Assembly: GCA_013002925.1 (NCBI GenBank)
Contig: JABDLQ010000165.1
Location: forward strand, 1-52,069
DNA length: 52,069 nt
DNA from: Gammaproteobacteria bacterium
GTDB lineage: Bacteria > Pseudomonadota > Gammaproteobacteria > Steroidobacterales > SZUA-146
Reading direction: 5' to 3'
Below, one piece after another: positions 1 to 9,070 of this stretch. Under the pieces are notes generated by a model, which was not told where the DNA came from, made no database searches, and saw only the letters and a list, made by a program, of their open reading frames with translations. Both the position numbers and the translations under genes were made by a program. Positions within the stretch are counted from its first letter, which is position 1; every line of letters starts with the position of its first letter.

Positions 1-2
1 CC

Positions 3-170
3 AGGCGCGATTGGTCTGCTCCGATAATTCAAAACGCTCCCGTAATTCAATCGCGGCTGGAAGCCGTGCAGCCAGAACGGCCGAAGGCCGGGCGAGCAAA
101 TGCCCTTGGGGTGCTCCCTGAACCAGAAGCTGGTTTTCGCGTGGGGTTATTTCAGGATGATCAGGAATAG
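3..170 (+). CDS. possible 3' end of an unrecognised gene (partial)
   Basis: An open frame enters from the left edge and ends at a TAG at 168-170, giving 55 residues that end in GLFQDDQE. I do not recognise it. If real, it converges on dctM and overlaps its end by 10 bp. The opposite strand is also open here, from inside the dctM end to the edge (it contains ITPRENQLLVQGAP), but that frame has no ATG or GTG and only a poorly placed TTG near 99. The plus-strand reading is slightly preferred because it needs no start inside the window. Which strand codes cannot be settled here. Confidence 0.25.
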   Translation, partial: RRDWSAPIIQNAPVIQSRLEAVQPERPKAGRANALGVLPEPEAGFRVGLFQDDQE

Positions 171-1543
171 ATTTTGCGTGGTAACCAGGTGGCCAGTTCA
201 GGCCACAAGGCCAGAAGCATCAGCATGACCACCTGGATGGCAATAAACGGCATGACGCCACGGTAAATTGCACTGGTCGGTACTTCAGGCGGCGCCACTC
301 CGCGAAGATAAAACAACGCAAAGCCAAAAGGCGGGGTCAAAAAAGACGTCTGCAAATTGACGGCAATCATCACGCCAAGCCAGACGGGGTCAACGCCCAT
401 GGCCAACAGCACTGGTCCTACGATCGGAACTACAACAAAGACAATTTCGATAAAGTCCAGAACAAAACCCAGTAAGAACATCAACAACATCACGACAAGC
501 AATGCGCCAACCTTTCCGCCCGGCAAGCTACCAAGCCAGTGATGCACCACATCATCGCCACCAAAACCCCGAAACACCAGGGAAAATACCGACGCACCCA
601 CCAAAATCATGAATACCATGCTGCTGACTTTGGTCGTGCTGCGCACGATGTCGGTTAAGCGCGACCAGGATAACTGTCGACCAGGAATCGCCAGCAACAA
701 CGCCCCCATCGCGCCTACACCGGCAGCTTCGGTCGGCGATGCAATGCCGGCGATGATCGACCCAAGCACTGCAAGAATGAGAACCAGCGGCGGCACCAGC
801 ACTTTGAGCACGCGTAACATCAGGGCGCGATTTGAAATGTCGGGTTTATCGATCGGCGGCATTGACTCCGGCCGGACCATCGCCACGATCAACAGATACA
901 GAATATACAGCACCACCAGGATGAGTCCGGGGAGCAAGGCGCCCATGAACAGATCACCAACGGACACGGCATCCTGTGAAAATAGCCCTTGGCTGCGCTG
1001 GGCTTCCTGATAGGCCGATGACAACACACTACCCAGCAACACCAGCACAATTGATGGTGGAATAATCTGGCCCAGGGTACCCGACGCGCAGATTGCGCCA
1101 CTGGCAATTGCAGGGTCATAACCCCGTTTGAGCATCGCCGGTAATGACAGCAAACCCATTGTAACGACCGTCGCACCCACAATTCCCGTACTCGCCGCCA
1201 GCAGCATACCAACCAGTGTTACGGCAATACCCATGCCGCCGCGCAGCTGGCCAAACATCATCCCCAAAGTATCCAGCAGGTGTTCCGCAATTCTTGCACG
1301 CTCCAGCACCACGCCCATAAAAACGAACATGGGCACCGCGACGAGAATTTCGTTTTTCATCACACCACCATAAAGGCGGTTAGGCATCGTCCCGAGCAGC
1401 GTTGGATCCAGGTCACCGGTCAACAGGCCAACACCACCGACCAGCAAGGACATTCCCGCGAGTGTAAAAGCAACCGGAAAACCTGCCATCAAAACGATGA
1501 TCACAGCGACGAACAACAACATTGGGAAAAATGCCGCGTCCAT
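161..1543 (-). CDS. dctM: TRAP transporter large permease, DctM subunit
   Basis: This is the large membrane subunit of a tripartite ATP-independent periplasmic transporter, the ion-coupled channel that moves a carboxylate-type solute across the inner membrane. The 460-residue protein is hydrophobic throughout with about a dozen predicted helices, and has the family-typical segments GIVGATVVTMGLLSLP, ASGTLGQIIPPS and a C-terminal TPPFGFALFYLRG. Length matches the family (about 425-460). Its ATG directly abuts the dctQ stop, so the pair is almost certainly co-translated. The substrate cannot be told because the binding protein DctP is not in the window. Confidence 0.93.
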   Translation of the reverse strand: MDAAFFPMLLFVAVIIVLMAGFPVAFTLAGMSLLVGGVGLLTGDLDPTLLGTMPNRLYGGVMKNEILVAVPMFVFMGVVLERARIAEHLLDTLGMMFGQLRGGMGIAVTLVGMLLAASTGIVGATVVTMGLLSLPAMLKRGYDPAIASGAICASGTLGQIIPPSIVLVLLGSVLSSAYQEAQRSQGLFSQDAVSVGDLFMGALLPGLILVVLYILYLLIVAMVRPESMPPIDKPDISNRALMLRVLKVLVPPLVLILAVLGSIIAGIASPTEAAGVGAMGALLLAIPGRQLSWSRLTDIVRSTTKVSSMVFMILVGASVFSLVFRGFGGDDVVHHWLGSLPGGKVGALLVVMLLMFLLGFVLDFIEIVFVVVPIVGPVLLAMGVDPVWLGVMIAVNLQTSFLTPPFGFALFYLRGVAPPEVPTSAIYRGVMPFIAIQVVMLMLLALWPELATWLPRKIYS

Positions 1544-2092
1544 TTAAATCTCCGGCGTGTGATGCGGATGCGTGCCGGATTCCTCGGGGTACCAGCTGCG
1601 CACAATCATCGCGATACCCTGCAGTGCCAACATCACGCAAGCAATCAGAATACTGGTTTTTAACAGCGACGGAAAAGGATACAGGAGCCCGCCTGTTTCG
1701 TGTGACGTTTCGCGATTCGCCCATGACCGCAGCACATAGGACCAGGATGACCAGAAGATAAACGCGGTCGTCGGAAGTAAAAAAAACACGACTCCCAGAG
1801 TATTCACCCAACGTTTCCACGTGTGCGGGAAGCCTCGGTAAAACACATCCACGCGCACATGCTGATCGTCGCCCAACGTATAGGCCGCCCCGAGTAAAAA
1901 CACCAGCGCATGCAAATAGACGGAGACTTCCTGCAACCAGATCCAGCCCACCTGAAACACATGGCGCAGCACGACCACCAGGGCGGTGGTCAGCACCATC
2001 AGTAATGTGGCCCAGGCAACGCCATGGCCAATTTGCCTTGAAAACCGCTCAATGACCGACGCAACTTGTTTAGAAGCTGTCGCAAACCTCAT
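1544..2092 (-). CDS. dctQ: TRAP transporter small permease, DctQ subunit
   Basis: This is the four-helix small membrane subunit that pairs with DctM. The 182-residue protein has four hydrophobic stretches and the family-typical core WLQEVSVYLHALVFLLGAAY followed by DDQHVRVDVFYR. The start ATG overlaps the stop of the upstream LOG-family gene in an ATGA arrangement, and the gene ends directly against the dctM start. The usual operon order is dctP-dctQ-dctM; here the place of dctP is taken by an unrelated gene, so the binding protein must be encoded elsewhere or lie beyond the left edge. Confidence 0.9.
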   Translation of the reverse strand: MRFATASKQVASVIERFSRQIGHGVAWATLLMVLTTALVVVLRHVFQVGWIWLQEVSVYLHALVFLLGAAYTLGDDQHVRVDVFYRGFPHTWKRWVNTLGVVFFLLPTTAFIFWSSWSYVLRSWANRETSHETGGLLYPFPSLLKTSILIACVMLALQGIAMIVRSWYPEESGTHPHHTPEI

Positions 2093-2820
2093 AAACTGAG
2101 CATCTTTTCCTGGTCTTCCGGCGACGGATCAAAATCGCGGTCTTTGTAGTAGTTCTGGATGACTTCAAGTACTTCAACCGCGGTATCGACCACATGGAAC
2201 AAATCCACATCGGTGGGACTGATCGTCTGGTTGGCAACCAGCGCATTGCGGAACCAGTCAATCAGGCCTTGCCAAAAATTTGCATCAACGAGAATAACGG
2301 GTATTTTTCGGGTTTTATCGGTTTGTACGAGCGTCAGTATTTCCATGAGCTCATCCATCGTGCCATATCCGCCGGGTAACACCACGTACGCCGATGCATA
2401 TTTGACGAACATTACCTTACGTGAAAAAAAATGCCGGTAGATCAGGCTGACATCCTGATAGGAGTTTGGCGTCTGCTCGCGTGGCAGCAGAATATTCAGC
2501 CCGACGCTCAATGACTCTCCGCCATAAGCGCCCTTGTTCCCCGCCTCCATGATGCCGGGCCCACCGCCGGTAACCACCGCAAAGCCATTATCCGAAAGCA
2601 GCCGGCCGATTGCTTCGGCCAATTGATAGTGAGGGTGATCAACGGGTGTGCGGGCTGACCCGAACAGGCTCACGGAGGGCCGGATCGTTGCCAGCTTTTC
2701 AAAGCCATCGACAAACTCTGCCATTATCTGGAAAATTTTCCAGGACTCGCGATTTAGCAGGGCAAAATCTACCGGTGCGTCACCACGCACCCGGGCCCCG
2801 TTCTTGCGTTTTTTGCTCAT
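2089..2820 (-). CDS. LOG-family protein (nucleoside 5'-monophosphate phosphoribohydrolase type)
   Basis: The 243-residue protein has a Rossmann-like fold with the two signatures of the LOG/TIGR00730 family: GGGPGIMEAGNKGA at about residues 85-98 and PGGYGTMDE at 149-157. Characterised members cleave the N-glycosidic bond of nucleoside monophosphates: plant and bacterial LOG proteins act on cytokinin ribotides and E. coli PpnN on purine and pyrimidine nucleotides. The substrate here cannot be read from sequence. The N-terminal 45 residues are an extra charged segment. It lies 12 bp after trkH and overlaps dctQ by 4 bp, so it is probably transcribed with both. Confidence 0.85.
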   Translation of the reverse strand: MSKKRKNGARVRGDAPVDFALLNRESWKIFQIMAEFVDGFEKLATIRPSVSLFGSARTPVDHPHYQLAEAIGRLLSDNGFAVVTGGGPGIMEAGNKGAYGGESLSVGLNILLPREQTPNSYQDVSLIYRHFFSRKVMFVKYASAYVVLPGGYGTMDELMEILTLVQTDKTRKIPVILVDANFWQGLIDWFRNALVANQTISPTDVDLFHVVDTAVEVLEVIQNYYKDRDFDPSPEDQEKMLSL

Positions 2821-2832
2821 GTAAAGTTATTC

Positions 2833-4284
2833 CTAATTTCGCCAAAAAGTCGGCGTGATCAACACCAGCAAGGTGAATATTTCAAGTCGCCCCAAGAGCA
2901 TTCCCATAATCGCAACCCACTTCGCAACATCATTTACCGAGGAAAAGTTTTCTGCGACACCACCGAGTCCCGGACCCAGGTTGTTCAATGTAGCGGCAAC
3001 GGCGGAAAATGCCGTGACCTGATCAAGACCCGTCGACATCAAAATAATCATCATAAAGGCAAACATGACGACATATACCGAAAAAAAGCCCCACACCGCC
3101 TCGATAACCCGGTCCGGTACTGCCTTGGCGCCGAGTTTTACCGGGGTCTCGGCATTGGGGTGAACGAGTCGAAACAGCTCTCGTATTCCCTGCCGGTAAA
3201 TCAACAGCCAGCGAATCACTTTCATGCCGCCACCGGTTGAACCGGCACAGCCTCCGATAAAACTGCTGAGTATCAGTAACACCGGCAACGCACCCGGCCA
3301 CGCAGAAAAATTGGCGGTCGCAAAACCTGTAGTCGTACCAATCGAGACCGCCTGAAAAATGCTTTTCGTAAGCGTCTCCGGCACACTCTCAAAGGTGCCG
3401 CTGAAAATCAACACGCCGTACGCACTGGCGGACACCATGACGAGTACCACGATAAAGGCGCGAAACTCAGGGTCATGCAGGTAAACCGTTACCTGGCCAT
3501 CGCGCCAGGCGACAAAATGCAGCGAAAAATTCACCCCTGCGATCAGCATGAACAGAATGGCAATCCATTCGATTGCCGCACTGTTAAAATGGCCCATGCT
3601 CGCATCGTGCGTGGAAAAGCCGCCAATGGCGACCGTGCTGAAGGCATGAGAAATTGCATCAAAAATGCTCATGCCCGCTGACCAGTACGCTACACCGCAA
3701 AAAACCGTAATCCCAAGGTAGATGTACCACAATGCCTTGGCAGTCTCGGTGATGCGCGGAGTGAGCTTTGAATCCTTGATGGGCCCCGGCGTTTCGGCGC
3801 GGTACAACTGCATACCACCAACTCCGAGCATCGGCAGCACCGCAACTGCCAGGACAATGATTCCCATGCCGCCGAGCCACTGCAGTTGCTGACGATAATA
3901 GAGTATCGATTTGGGCAGCACATCCAGCCCCTGGATGACCGTCGCGCCCGTTGTGGTCAATCCCGACATCGACTCAAACACCGCATCGGTGAAGTCCATA
4001 TCAGGCACGGTCGCCAGATAAAGAGGCGCCGCACCGACTGTACCGAGCACAAGCCAAAACGACGCCACCACGATGAACCCATCCCGCAACCGCAGTTCTT
4101 CATGACAACGACGGACTGGCCACCAAATCAGCAAGCCAAGCCCCGCCGTCAGGGCAAACGATTCAATAAAGGGCAACCACGCTCCATCGGAATAGATCAC
4201 GCTCACGATAATCGGTGTCAGCATGGAGATGCTGAACACTATGAGCAACAATCCGAGAATTCTCTGAATAACCTTGAAATTCAT
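2833..4284 (-). CDS. trkH: Trk potassium uptake system, membrane subunit TrkH
   Basis: TrkH forms the potassium-conducting pore of the Trk system. The 483-residue protein shows the four pseudo-repeated selectivity-filter loops of the family, in order: MSGLTTTGATV, STVAIGGFSTH, SIGTTTGFAT and AATLNNLGPGLGG. Length matches E. coli TrkH (483). The start ATG at 4284 is followed by a hydrophobic first helix. It lies 27 bp after trkA on the same strand, so pore and regulatory subunits are made together. Confidence 0.96.
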   Translation of the reverse strand: MNFKVIQRILGLLLIVFSISMLTPIIVSVIYSDGAWLPFIESFALTAGLGLLIWWPVRRCHEELRLRDGFIVVASFWLVLGTVGAAPLYLATVPDMDFTDAVFESMSGLTTTGATVIQGLDVLPKSILYYRQQLQWLGGMGIIVLAVAVLPMLGVGGMQLYRAETPGPIKDSKLTPRITETAKALWYIYLGITVFCGVAYWSAGMSIFDAISHAFSTVAIGGFSTHDASMGHFNSAAIEWIAILFMLIAGVNFSLHFVAWRDGQVTVYLHDPEFRAFIVVLVMVSASAYGVLIFSGTFESVPETLTKSIFQAVSIGTTTGFATANFSAWPGALPVLLILSSFIGGCAGSTGGGMKVIRWLLIYRQGIRELFRLVHPNAETPVKLGAKAVPDRVIEAVWGFFSVYVVMFAFMMIILMSTGLDQVTAFSAVAATLNNLGPGLGGVAENFSSVNDVAKWVAIMGMLLGRLEIFTLLVLITPTFWRN

Positions 4285-4311
4285 GGGCGCTGTATCGTGG
4301 GTACCCGCAGA

Positions 4312-5688
4312 CTAGAAGAAAGTCACGCCGACCTGGAAAAGCTTTTCAACCGCCGAAATTTGCGTGCGGTCGGTCGTAAATAATATGACATGATCGTCGG
4401 CTTCTACGACCGTGTCATGGTGCGCGATGATCACATCATCGCCCCGCACAATCGCGCTGATCTGAGTGCCAGGGGGCAGCGGGATATCTTCAACTGCACG
4501 CCCGACGACCTTGGAACTGCCACTATCGCCATGCGCCACCGCTTCCATCGCTTCAGCGGCTCCACGACGCAGAGTATGCACTTTGGCGACATCGCCTTTG
4601 CGGACGTGCGCCAGCAAAGCACTCAAGGTTATTTGTTGGGGAGATATTGCAATATCGATGGTGTCTGCCTCGACCAGATCTGCATAAGCCGGCCGGTTGA
4701 TCAGGGCCATGACTTTTTTTGCGCCGAGACGCTTTGCCAGCATTGCTGACAATATATTCGCTTCTTCCGAGTTGGTCACTGCGCAAAAAACATCGACATG
4801 ATCGATGTTTTCCTCCAGCAGCAATTCTTTATCGGCGGCATCGCCATGCAACACAATGGCGCTATCCAGGTGCTCTGATATAAATTTTGCCCGGATGCGG
4901 TCGCGCTCGATCAACTTGACTTGATTGGTGCGTTCCAGTGTTTTGGCGAGATTAAAGCCAATGTTGCCGCCGCCGGCCACGATGACACGACGTACCGGTG
5001 CTTCCAGCTTGCGCATCTCGCTCATCACCACCCGAATGTCCTTGCGCGCGGCAATATAGAACACTTCGTCATTTTCCCGGATGACAGTATCGCCATCCGG
5101 GGCGATACTCTTGCCATCCCGATAAATCGCCGCCACCCGGGTGTCGGTATTGGGGATATGCTCAGGCAGGGTTTTCAGCTCCTCCCCTATTAGCATGCCA
5201 TCCTTGTGGGCACGCAGACCCACCAGGCGCACCTTGCCATCGGCGAACTCAAGTACCTGCAACGCACCGGGATAGTGAATCAGACGTTCAATATATTCGG
5301 TGACCAGGTTCTCCGGACTGACGGCCACATCCACAGGCAATGCGTCCTGAGCAAACAGTTTTTCGCTTTTTATGTATTCCAGCGCCCGGATCCGGGCGAT
5401 TTTTGTAGGAGTGTGAAACAGCGTGTACGCCACCTGACAAGCGATCATGTTCGTTTCATCGCTGTTGGTCAGAGCAACGATCATGGTGGCATCACTGGCG
5501 CCCGCTGCCTCCAGAATATCCGGGTACGACGCATGGCCCTGCACTGTGCGCACATCCAGCCGGTCCTGTAGTTCGCGCAACACCTCACCATCAACGTCAA
5601 CAATGGTCACTTCGTTGGATTCTTCCTGCGCCAGATAGTACGCCACCGTGGACCCAACCTGACCAGCGCCGAGGATAATTATTTTCAT
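4312..5688 (-). CDS. trkA: Trk potassium uptake system, NAD(H)-binding regulatory subunit TrkA
   Basis: TrkA is the peripheral cytoplasmic subunit that gates TrkH in response to nucleotides. The 458-residue protein contains two tandem RCK (KTN) units, each with a Rossmann dinucleotide motif: GAGQVG at residues 7-12 and GGGNIG in the second half, each followed by a TrkA-C module. Length equals E. coli TrkA (458). It lies 57 bp after uvrD and 27 bp before trkH. In many gammaproteobacteria trkA follows the fmt-rsmB genes; here it follows uvrD. Confidence 0.97.
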   Translation of the reverse strand: MKIIILGAGQVGSTVAYYLAQEESNEVTIVDVDGEVLRELQDRLDVRTVQGHASYPDILEAAGASDATMIVALTNSDETNMIACQVAYTLFHTPTKIARIRALEYIKSEKLFAQDALPVDVAVSPENLVTEYIERLIHYPGALQVLEFADGKVRLVGLRAHKDGMLIGEELKTLPEHIPNTDTRVAAIYRDGKSIAPDGDTVIRENDEVFYIAARKDIRVVMSEMRKLEAPVRRVIVAGGGNIGFNLAKTLERTNQVKLIERDRIRAKFISEHLDSAIVLHGDAADKELLLEENIDHVDVFCAVTNSEEANILSAMLAKRLGAKKVMALINRPAYADLVEADTIDIAISPQQITLSALLAHVRKGDVAKVHTLRRGAAEAMEAVAHGDSGSSKVVGRAVEDIPLPPGTQISAIVRGDDVIIAHHDTVVEADDHVILFTTDRTQISAVEKLFQVGVTFF

Positions 5689-5745
5689 TGTGCAAACCTG
5701 GTTTGTGCGCGCATGGGGCTCATCGCATCCCGGACAGTGCCGATC

Positions 5746-7953
5746 TTACAATACTTCGAGATTCGCATACGCCAAAACCAACTCTTTCATGCCTACTGAT
5801 TCAAAATTAACCTGTACTCGCGCCTGCGCTCCCTGCCCGGCAAAATTAAGAATCACCCCTTCACCAAATTTACCGTGCTGTACCCGTTGCCCCAGACGAT
5901 AGCCAGCCTGCTGAGTAGCCCCAAAACCAGCCGCTTTCGCCCGTTTGCCTGCACTACCCTGCCCGGGGCGATAGACCGGCCTGCTAACGTGGATCTGCGG
6001 GCGTATTTCTTCCAGCAGCTCATCCGGTATCTCCCCAATAAATCTCGATGGTTGCGAATAGCTATCCGTGCCATGCAAGCGACGCTGCTCGGCATGCGTC
6101 ATGTACAACTGCTGCATCGCGCGGGTTGCACCGACGTAACACAAGCGTCGTTCCTCCTCGAGGCCGGAAGCATCCTGCAAGGAACGCTGATGCGGAAACA
6201 GACCATCTTCCATACCCACCATAAACACCAGCGGAAATTCCAGGCCCTTGGCGGAATGCATTGTCATCATTTGCACACAATCCTCCCACACCGCTCCCTG
6301 GCCCTCACCGCTTTCAAGGCTGGCGTGTGCAAGAAACGCAACTAACGGCGGCAAGTCCTCCTCCATTTCTCCCGGATCAAAACCACGGGCTGCGTTTACC
6401 AACTCATGCAGGTTTTCAACGCGCGCTTCGCCTTTTTCAGTAACGTCCTTCTCATAGTGCGCCAGCAACGTGCTGTTGTAAATTACATGGTCGACCTGCT
6501 CATGCAGCTCCAGACCCTCGATCGCACTACCCATCGAGCGGATTAGCTCGAGAAATGCCCGCACGGCGTTTGCAGTACGAGCCGCAAAGCCGTTTTTTGA
6601 AAGCTCTGCAGCAGCCCGCCACAGCGACATCGAATGAGCTTTAGCGTGCTCGCGTATGCGATCGACCGACTTCGCGCCTATGCCGCGGGTCGGAACATTG
6701 ATGATGCGATCCAAAGCGGTATCGTCATCCCGATGCAGGGCAAGACGCAAATAAGCCAGCGCATCCTTGATTTCAGCGCGTTCAAAAAACCTCAAACCAC
6801 CGTACACACGGTACGGAATGCGGGCGTTGATCAAATACTCTTCAAACACGCGAGACTGCGCGTTTGACCGATACAAAATGGCCACTTCGCTGCGCACACC
6901 ACCCTGCGCCTCCCAATCCCGAATACGGGACGTAACAAATTCAGCCTCGTCCCTTTCGTTATACGCCGAATACACCCGTATCGGCGCACCGCTTTTACCG
7001 TCCGTCCATAAATTTTTTCCCATGCGTGACTGGTTATTGGCAATCAGGGCATTAGCGGCCGCCAGAATTGTACCGGTGGATCGATAGTTTTGCTCCAGGC
7101 GTACTATCCGGGTGCGCGGAAAATCTTTTTCAAAACGATAAATATGTTCGATGCGGGCACCGCGCCAACGATAGATCGACTGATCGTCGTCCCCCACCAC
7201 GAACGGTATGCCCTGTTGCCCCGCGAGCAGTCTCATCCAGCGATACTGGATAGTATTGGTGTCCTGAAATTCATCTACCAGCAGATATTTGAAGCGCTGC
7301 TGATAATGCGCCAGAATTTCCGGATTATCGCTCCACAACTCATAAGCGCGCAGCAGCAATTCGGCAAAGTCGACAACTCCGGCGCGATCACAGGTTTCCT
7401 GGTACACCCGGTAAAACTCATTGAGCTGACGCCTGGCCGGGTCTTCTGACTGCAGTGTCCCGGTGGGTCGCCTGACTTCATTTTTTTGATGATTGATATA
7501 ACTGCGCACTTCTTTGGGGTCCCAGTTGCTATCCTCATACCCCAGGTTTTTTAGCAGACGTTTTATAAAGCGAAGCTGATCATCTGAATCCATGATCTGG
7601 AAAGCCTGAGGCAAACCCACATCCTGCCAATGTGTTCGCAACAGGCGATGAGCAATACCATGAAATGTGCCAACCCATAGTCTTGTGGACGGCATGCCCA
7701 GTATATGTTCGATACGTGCACGCATTTCGGCGGCAGCTTTGTTGGTAAACGTCACCGCCAGCACACTATAAGGTGAGGCCCCCTTTTCGAGCATCAGCCA
7801 GGCAATACGATGAATCAGTACGCGGGTTTTGCCGCTGCCCGCTCCGGCGAGCACCAGCACCGGATCCAGCGGCGCAGACACTGCCTCCTGCTGCTGTGGA
7901 TTGAGCTCCGCCAAAGCGGCGCCGGAATTACGGGACTGCTGGTCAGCAATCAC
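5746..7953 (-). CDS. uvrD: DNA helicase II UvrD (superfamily 1A)
   Basis: UvrD is an ATP-dependent 3'-5' DNA helicase acting in nucleotide excision repair and mismatch repair. The 735-residue protein (E. coli UvrD is 720) has Walker A GAGSGKT at residues 37-43, the VTFTNKAAAEM motif, Walker B LLVDEFQDTN, GDDDQSIYRWRGA, QNYRSTG, and the later MMTMHSAKGLEFPLVF and VGATRAM motifs. The C-terminus (RVQHGKFGEGVILNFAGQG) matches the Tudor-like tail of UvrD and PcrA, which separates it from Rep. It begins 3 bp after the stop of the Sel1/TPR gene, so the two are likely co-transcribed. Confidence 0.95.
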   Translation of the reverse strand: MIADQQSRNSGAALAELNPQQQEAVSAPLDPVLVLAGAGSGKTRVLIHRIAWLMLEKGASPYSVLAVTFTNKAAAEMRARIEHILGMPSTRLWVGTFHGIAHRLLRTHWQDVGLPQAFQIMDSDDQLRFIKRLLKNLGYEDSNWDPKEVRSYINHQKNEVRRPTGTLQSEDPARRQLNEFYRVYQETCDRAGVVDFAELLLRAYELWSDNPEILAHYQQRFKYLLVDEFQDTNTIQYRWMRLLAGQQGIPFVVGDDDQSIYRWRGARIEHIYRFEKDFPRTRIVRLEQNYRSTGTILAAANALIANNQSRMGKNLWTDGKSGAPIRVYSAYNERDEAEFVTSRIRDWEAQGGVRSEVAILYRSNAQSRVFEEYLINARIPYRVYGGLRFFERAEIKDALAYLRLALHRDDDTALDRIINVPTRGIGAKSVDRIREHAKAHSMSLWRAAAELSKNGFAARTANAVRAFLELIRSMGSAIEGLELHEQVDHVIYNSTLLAHYEKDVTEKGEARVENLHELVNAARGFDPGEMEEDLPPLVAFLAHASLESGEGQGAVWEDCVQMMTMHSAKGLEFPLVFMVGMEDGLFPHQRSLQDASGLEEERRLCYVGATRAMQQLYMTHAEQRRLHGTDSYSQPSRFIGEIPDELLEEIRPQIHVSRPVYRPGQGSAGKRAKAAGFGATQQAGYRLGQRVQHGKFGEGVILNFAGQGAQARVQVNFESVGMKELVLAYANLEVL

Positions 7954-7956
7954 GAT

Positions 7957-8961
7957 TCACTCTTGGTCCGGATTACAGATCACGAGTTGATTAGGCTCAC
8001 CGGCTATCACTGCGCGCACATTTTCGCAGCGGGAATAGTCGAGTCCTGACCGGCCGGCGAGGTTATCGCAGCTGGAACCCGACAGTGACTCGATTGTGCC
8101 GAGCATAAACGGCGGTGGCTGCCGATCAAAATCTCCAAGGTTGCGCTCGGTCCGGGCATTGACCATTTGATCGTAGAGGCTCTCCGCCATCTCACAGGCA
8201 CGTTGCCGGCCATCATCATCGAGGCGATCACTCAAGGCGCCTGCGCGCTGATTACTCAGAAATGGATCCCCACCGGCCAGCTCAGCTGCCACTGCCCATG
8301 CGTAGCTCATTTCTTTTGCCGAGTTACCGGAATCCTTGATTGCAAAAAGCTGCTGACGATGTGTGTCATCGAGGTTCGGTCCGTCCGCACGCATCACATC
8401 GATGCGGCTATACAGTTTGACAATCTGCTGCATCGCATTGACGGAACCGCTCGCAGCGGCTTTTTGATAGAGTTCGAGCGCTTCTGCCGGACGGGTTTTG
8501 GCCAGTCGCTCGGCCAGGAACTGTTGCGCCCAGATGTCGCCATTGTCAGCAAATGCGCGCAGCGTAGCGTCGTCATATTCCTGGTAGGGCTGCTCCAGCA
8601 AATACGTGCCGGTCTGGTCGGAAAACGCATAACCACGGCCCTTGTACCATTCGGCGAGTCGTTCTTCGATGTTGTCGAGGCCCAGCCGGCTCATTGTCTC
8701 CATAAAGTTGGCGCCTGGCTCGATCTCGATCTCTCGAACCGGTGCGCCATCGCTATCCTCCGGGGCCGGGAGCGGATCCTCGGGTGCCGGCATGGTTTGC
8801 GCAACAATCGGCGCAGCGGGTGGCGGATCCGGTGTCATCGCCACAGGCGACTCTGGCTCCTGCACTACGCTGCCTTTATCCGGTTCCGGCTCATTTTGAT
8901 AAAACACGACAATAGCGGCAGCTACCAGCGCAACGACAAGCAATGCTATTACCGGGCGCAT
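7957..8961 (-). CDS. membrane-anchored Sel1/TPR-like repeat protein, unknown role
   Basis: The 334-residue protein starts with one hydrophobic helix (residues about 3-20), followed by a proline- and glutamate-rich linker (about 25-75), and then a helical region. That region includes a Sel1/TPR-like unit (AEALELYQKAAASGSVNAM). The body is therefore predicted to lie in the periplasm. Such repeats usually mediate protein contacts. The C-terminal part has several cysteines (RQRACEMAES, SGSSCDNLAG, YSRCENVR), which could form disulfides outside the cytoplasm. I do not recognise a named family. It is 3 bp upstream of uvrD, probably in one transcript, but nothing in the sequence links it to repair. 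Confidence 0.7.
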   Translation of the reverse strand: MRPVIALLVVALVAAAIVVFYQNEPEPDKGSVVQEPESPVAMTPDPPPAAPIVAQTMPAPEDPLPAPEDSDGAPVREIEIEPGANFMETMSRLGLDNIEERLAEWYKGRGYAFSDQTGTYLLEQPYQEYDDATLRAFADNGDIWAQQFLAERLAKTRPAEALELYQKAAASGSVNAMQQIVKLYSRIDVMRADGPNLDDTHRQQLFAIKDSGNSAKEMSYAWAVAAELAGGDPFLSNQRAGALSDRLDDDGRQRACEMAESLYDQMVNARTERNLGDFDRQPPPFMLGTIESLSGSSCDNLAGRSGLDYSRCENVRAVIAGEPNQLVICNPDQE

Positions 8962-9070
8962 AACACTTCCGAAGCCGATGGCATCATCGCCACGCCAGTG
9001 CCATTGTCACCTGCGCAATAAAGCGCACCAGATGGCTGACCTGACAACCGTTTTAACCTGTCGCGATTCA

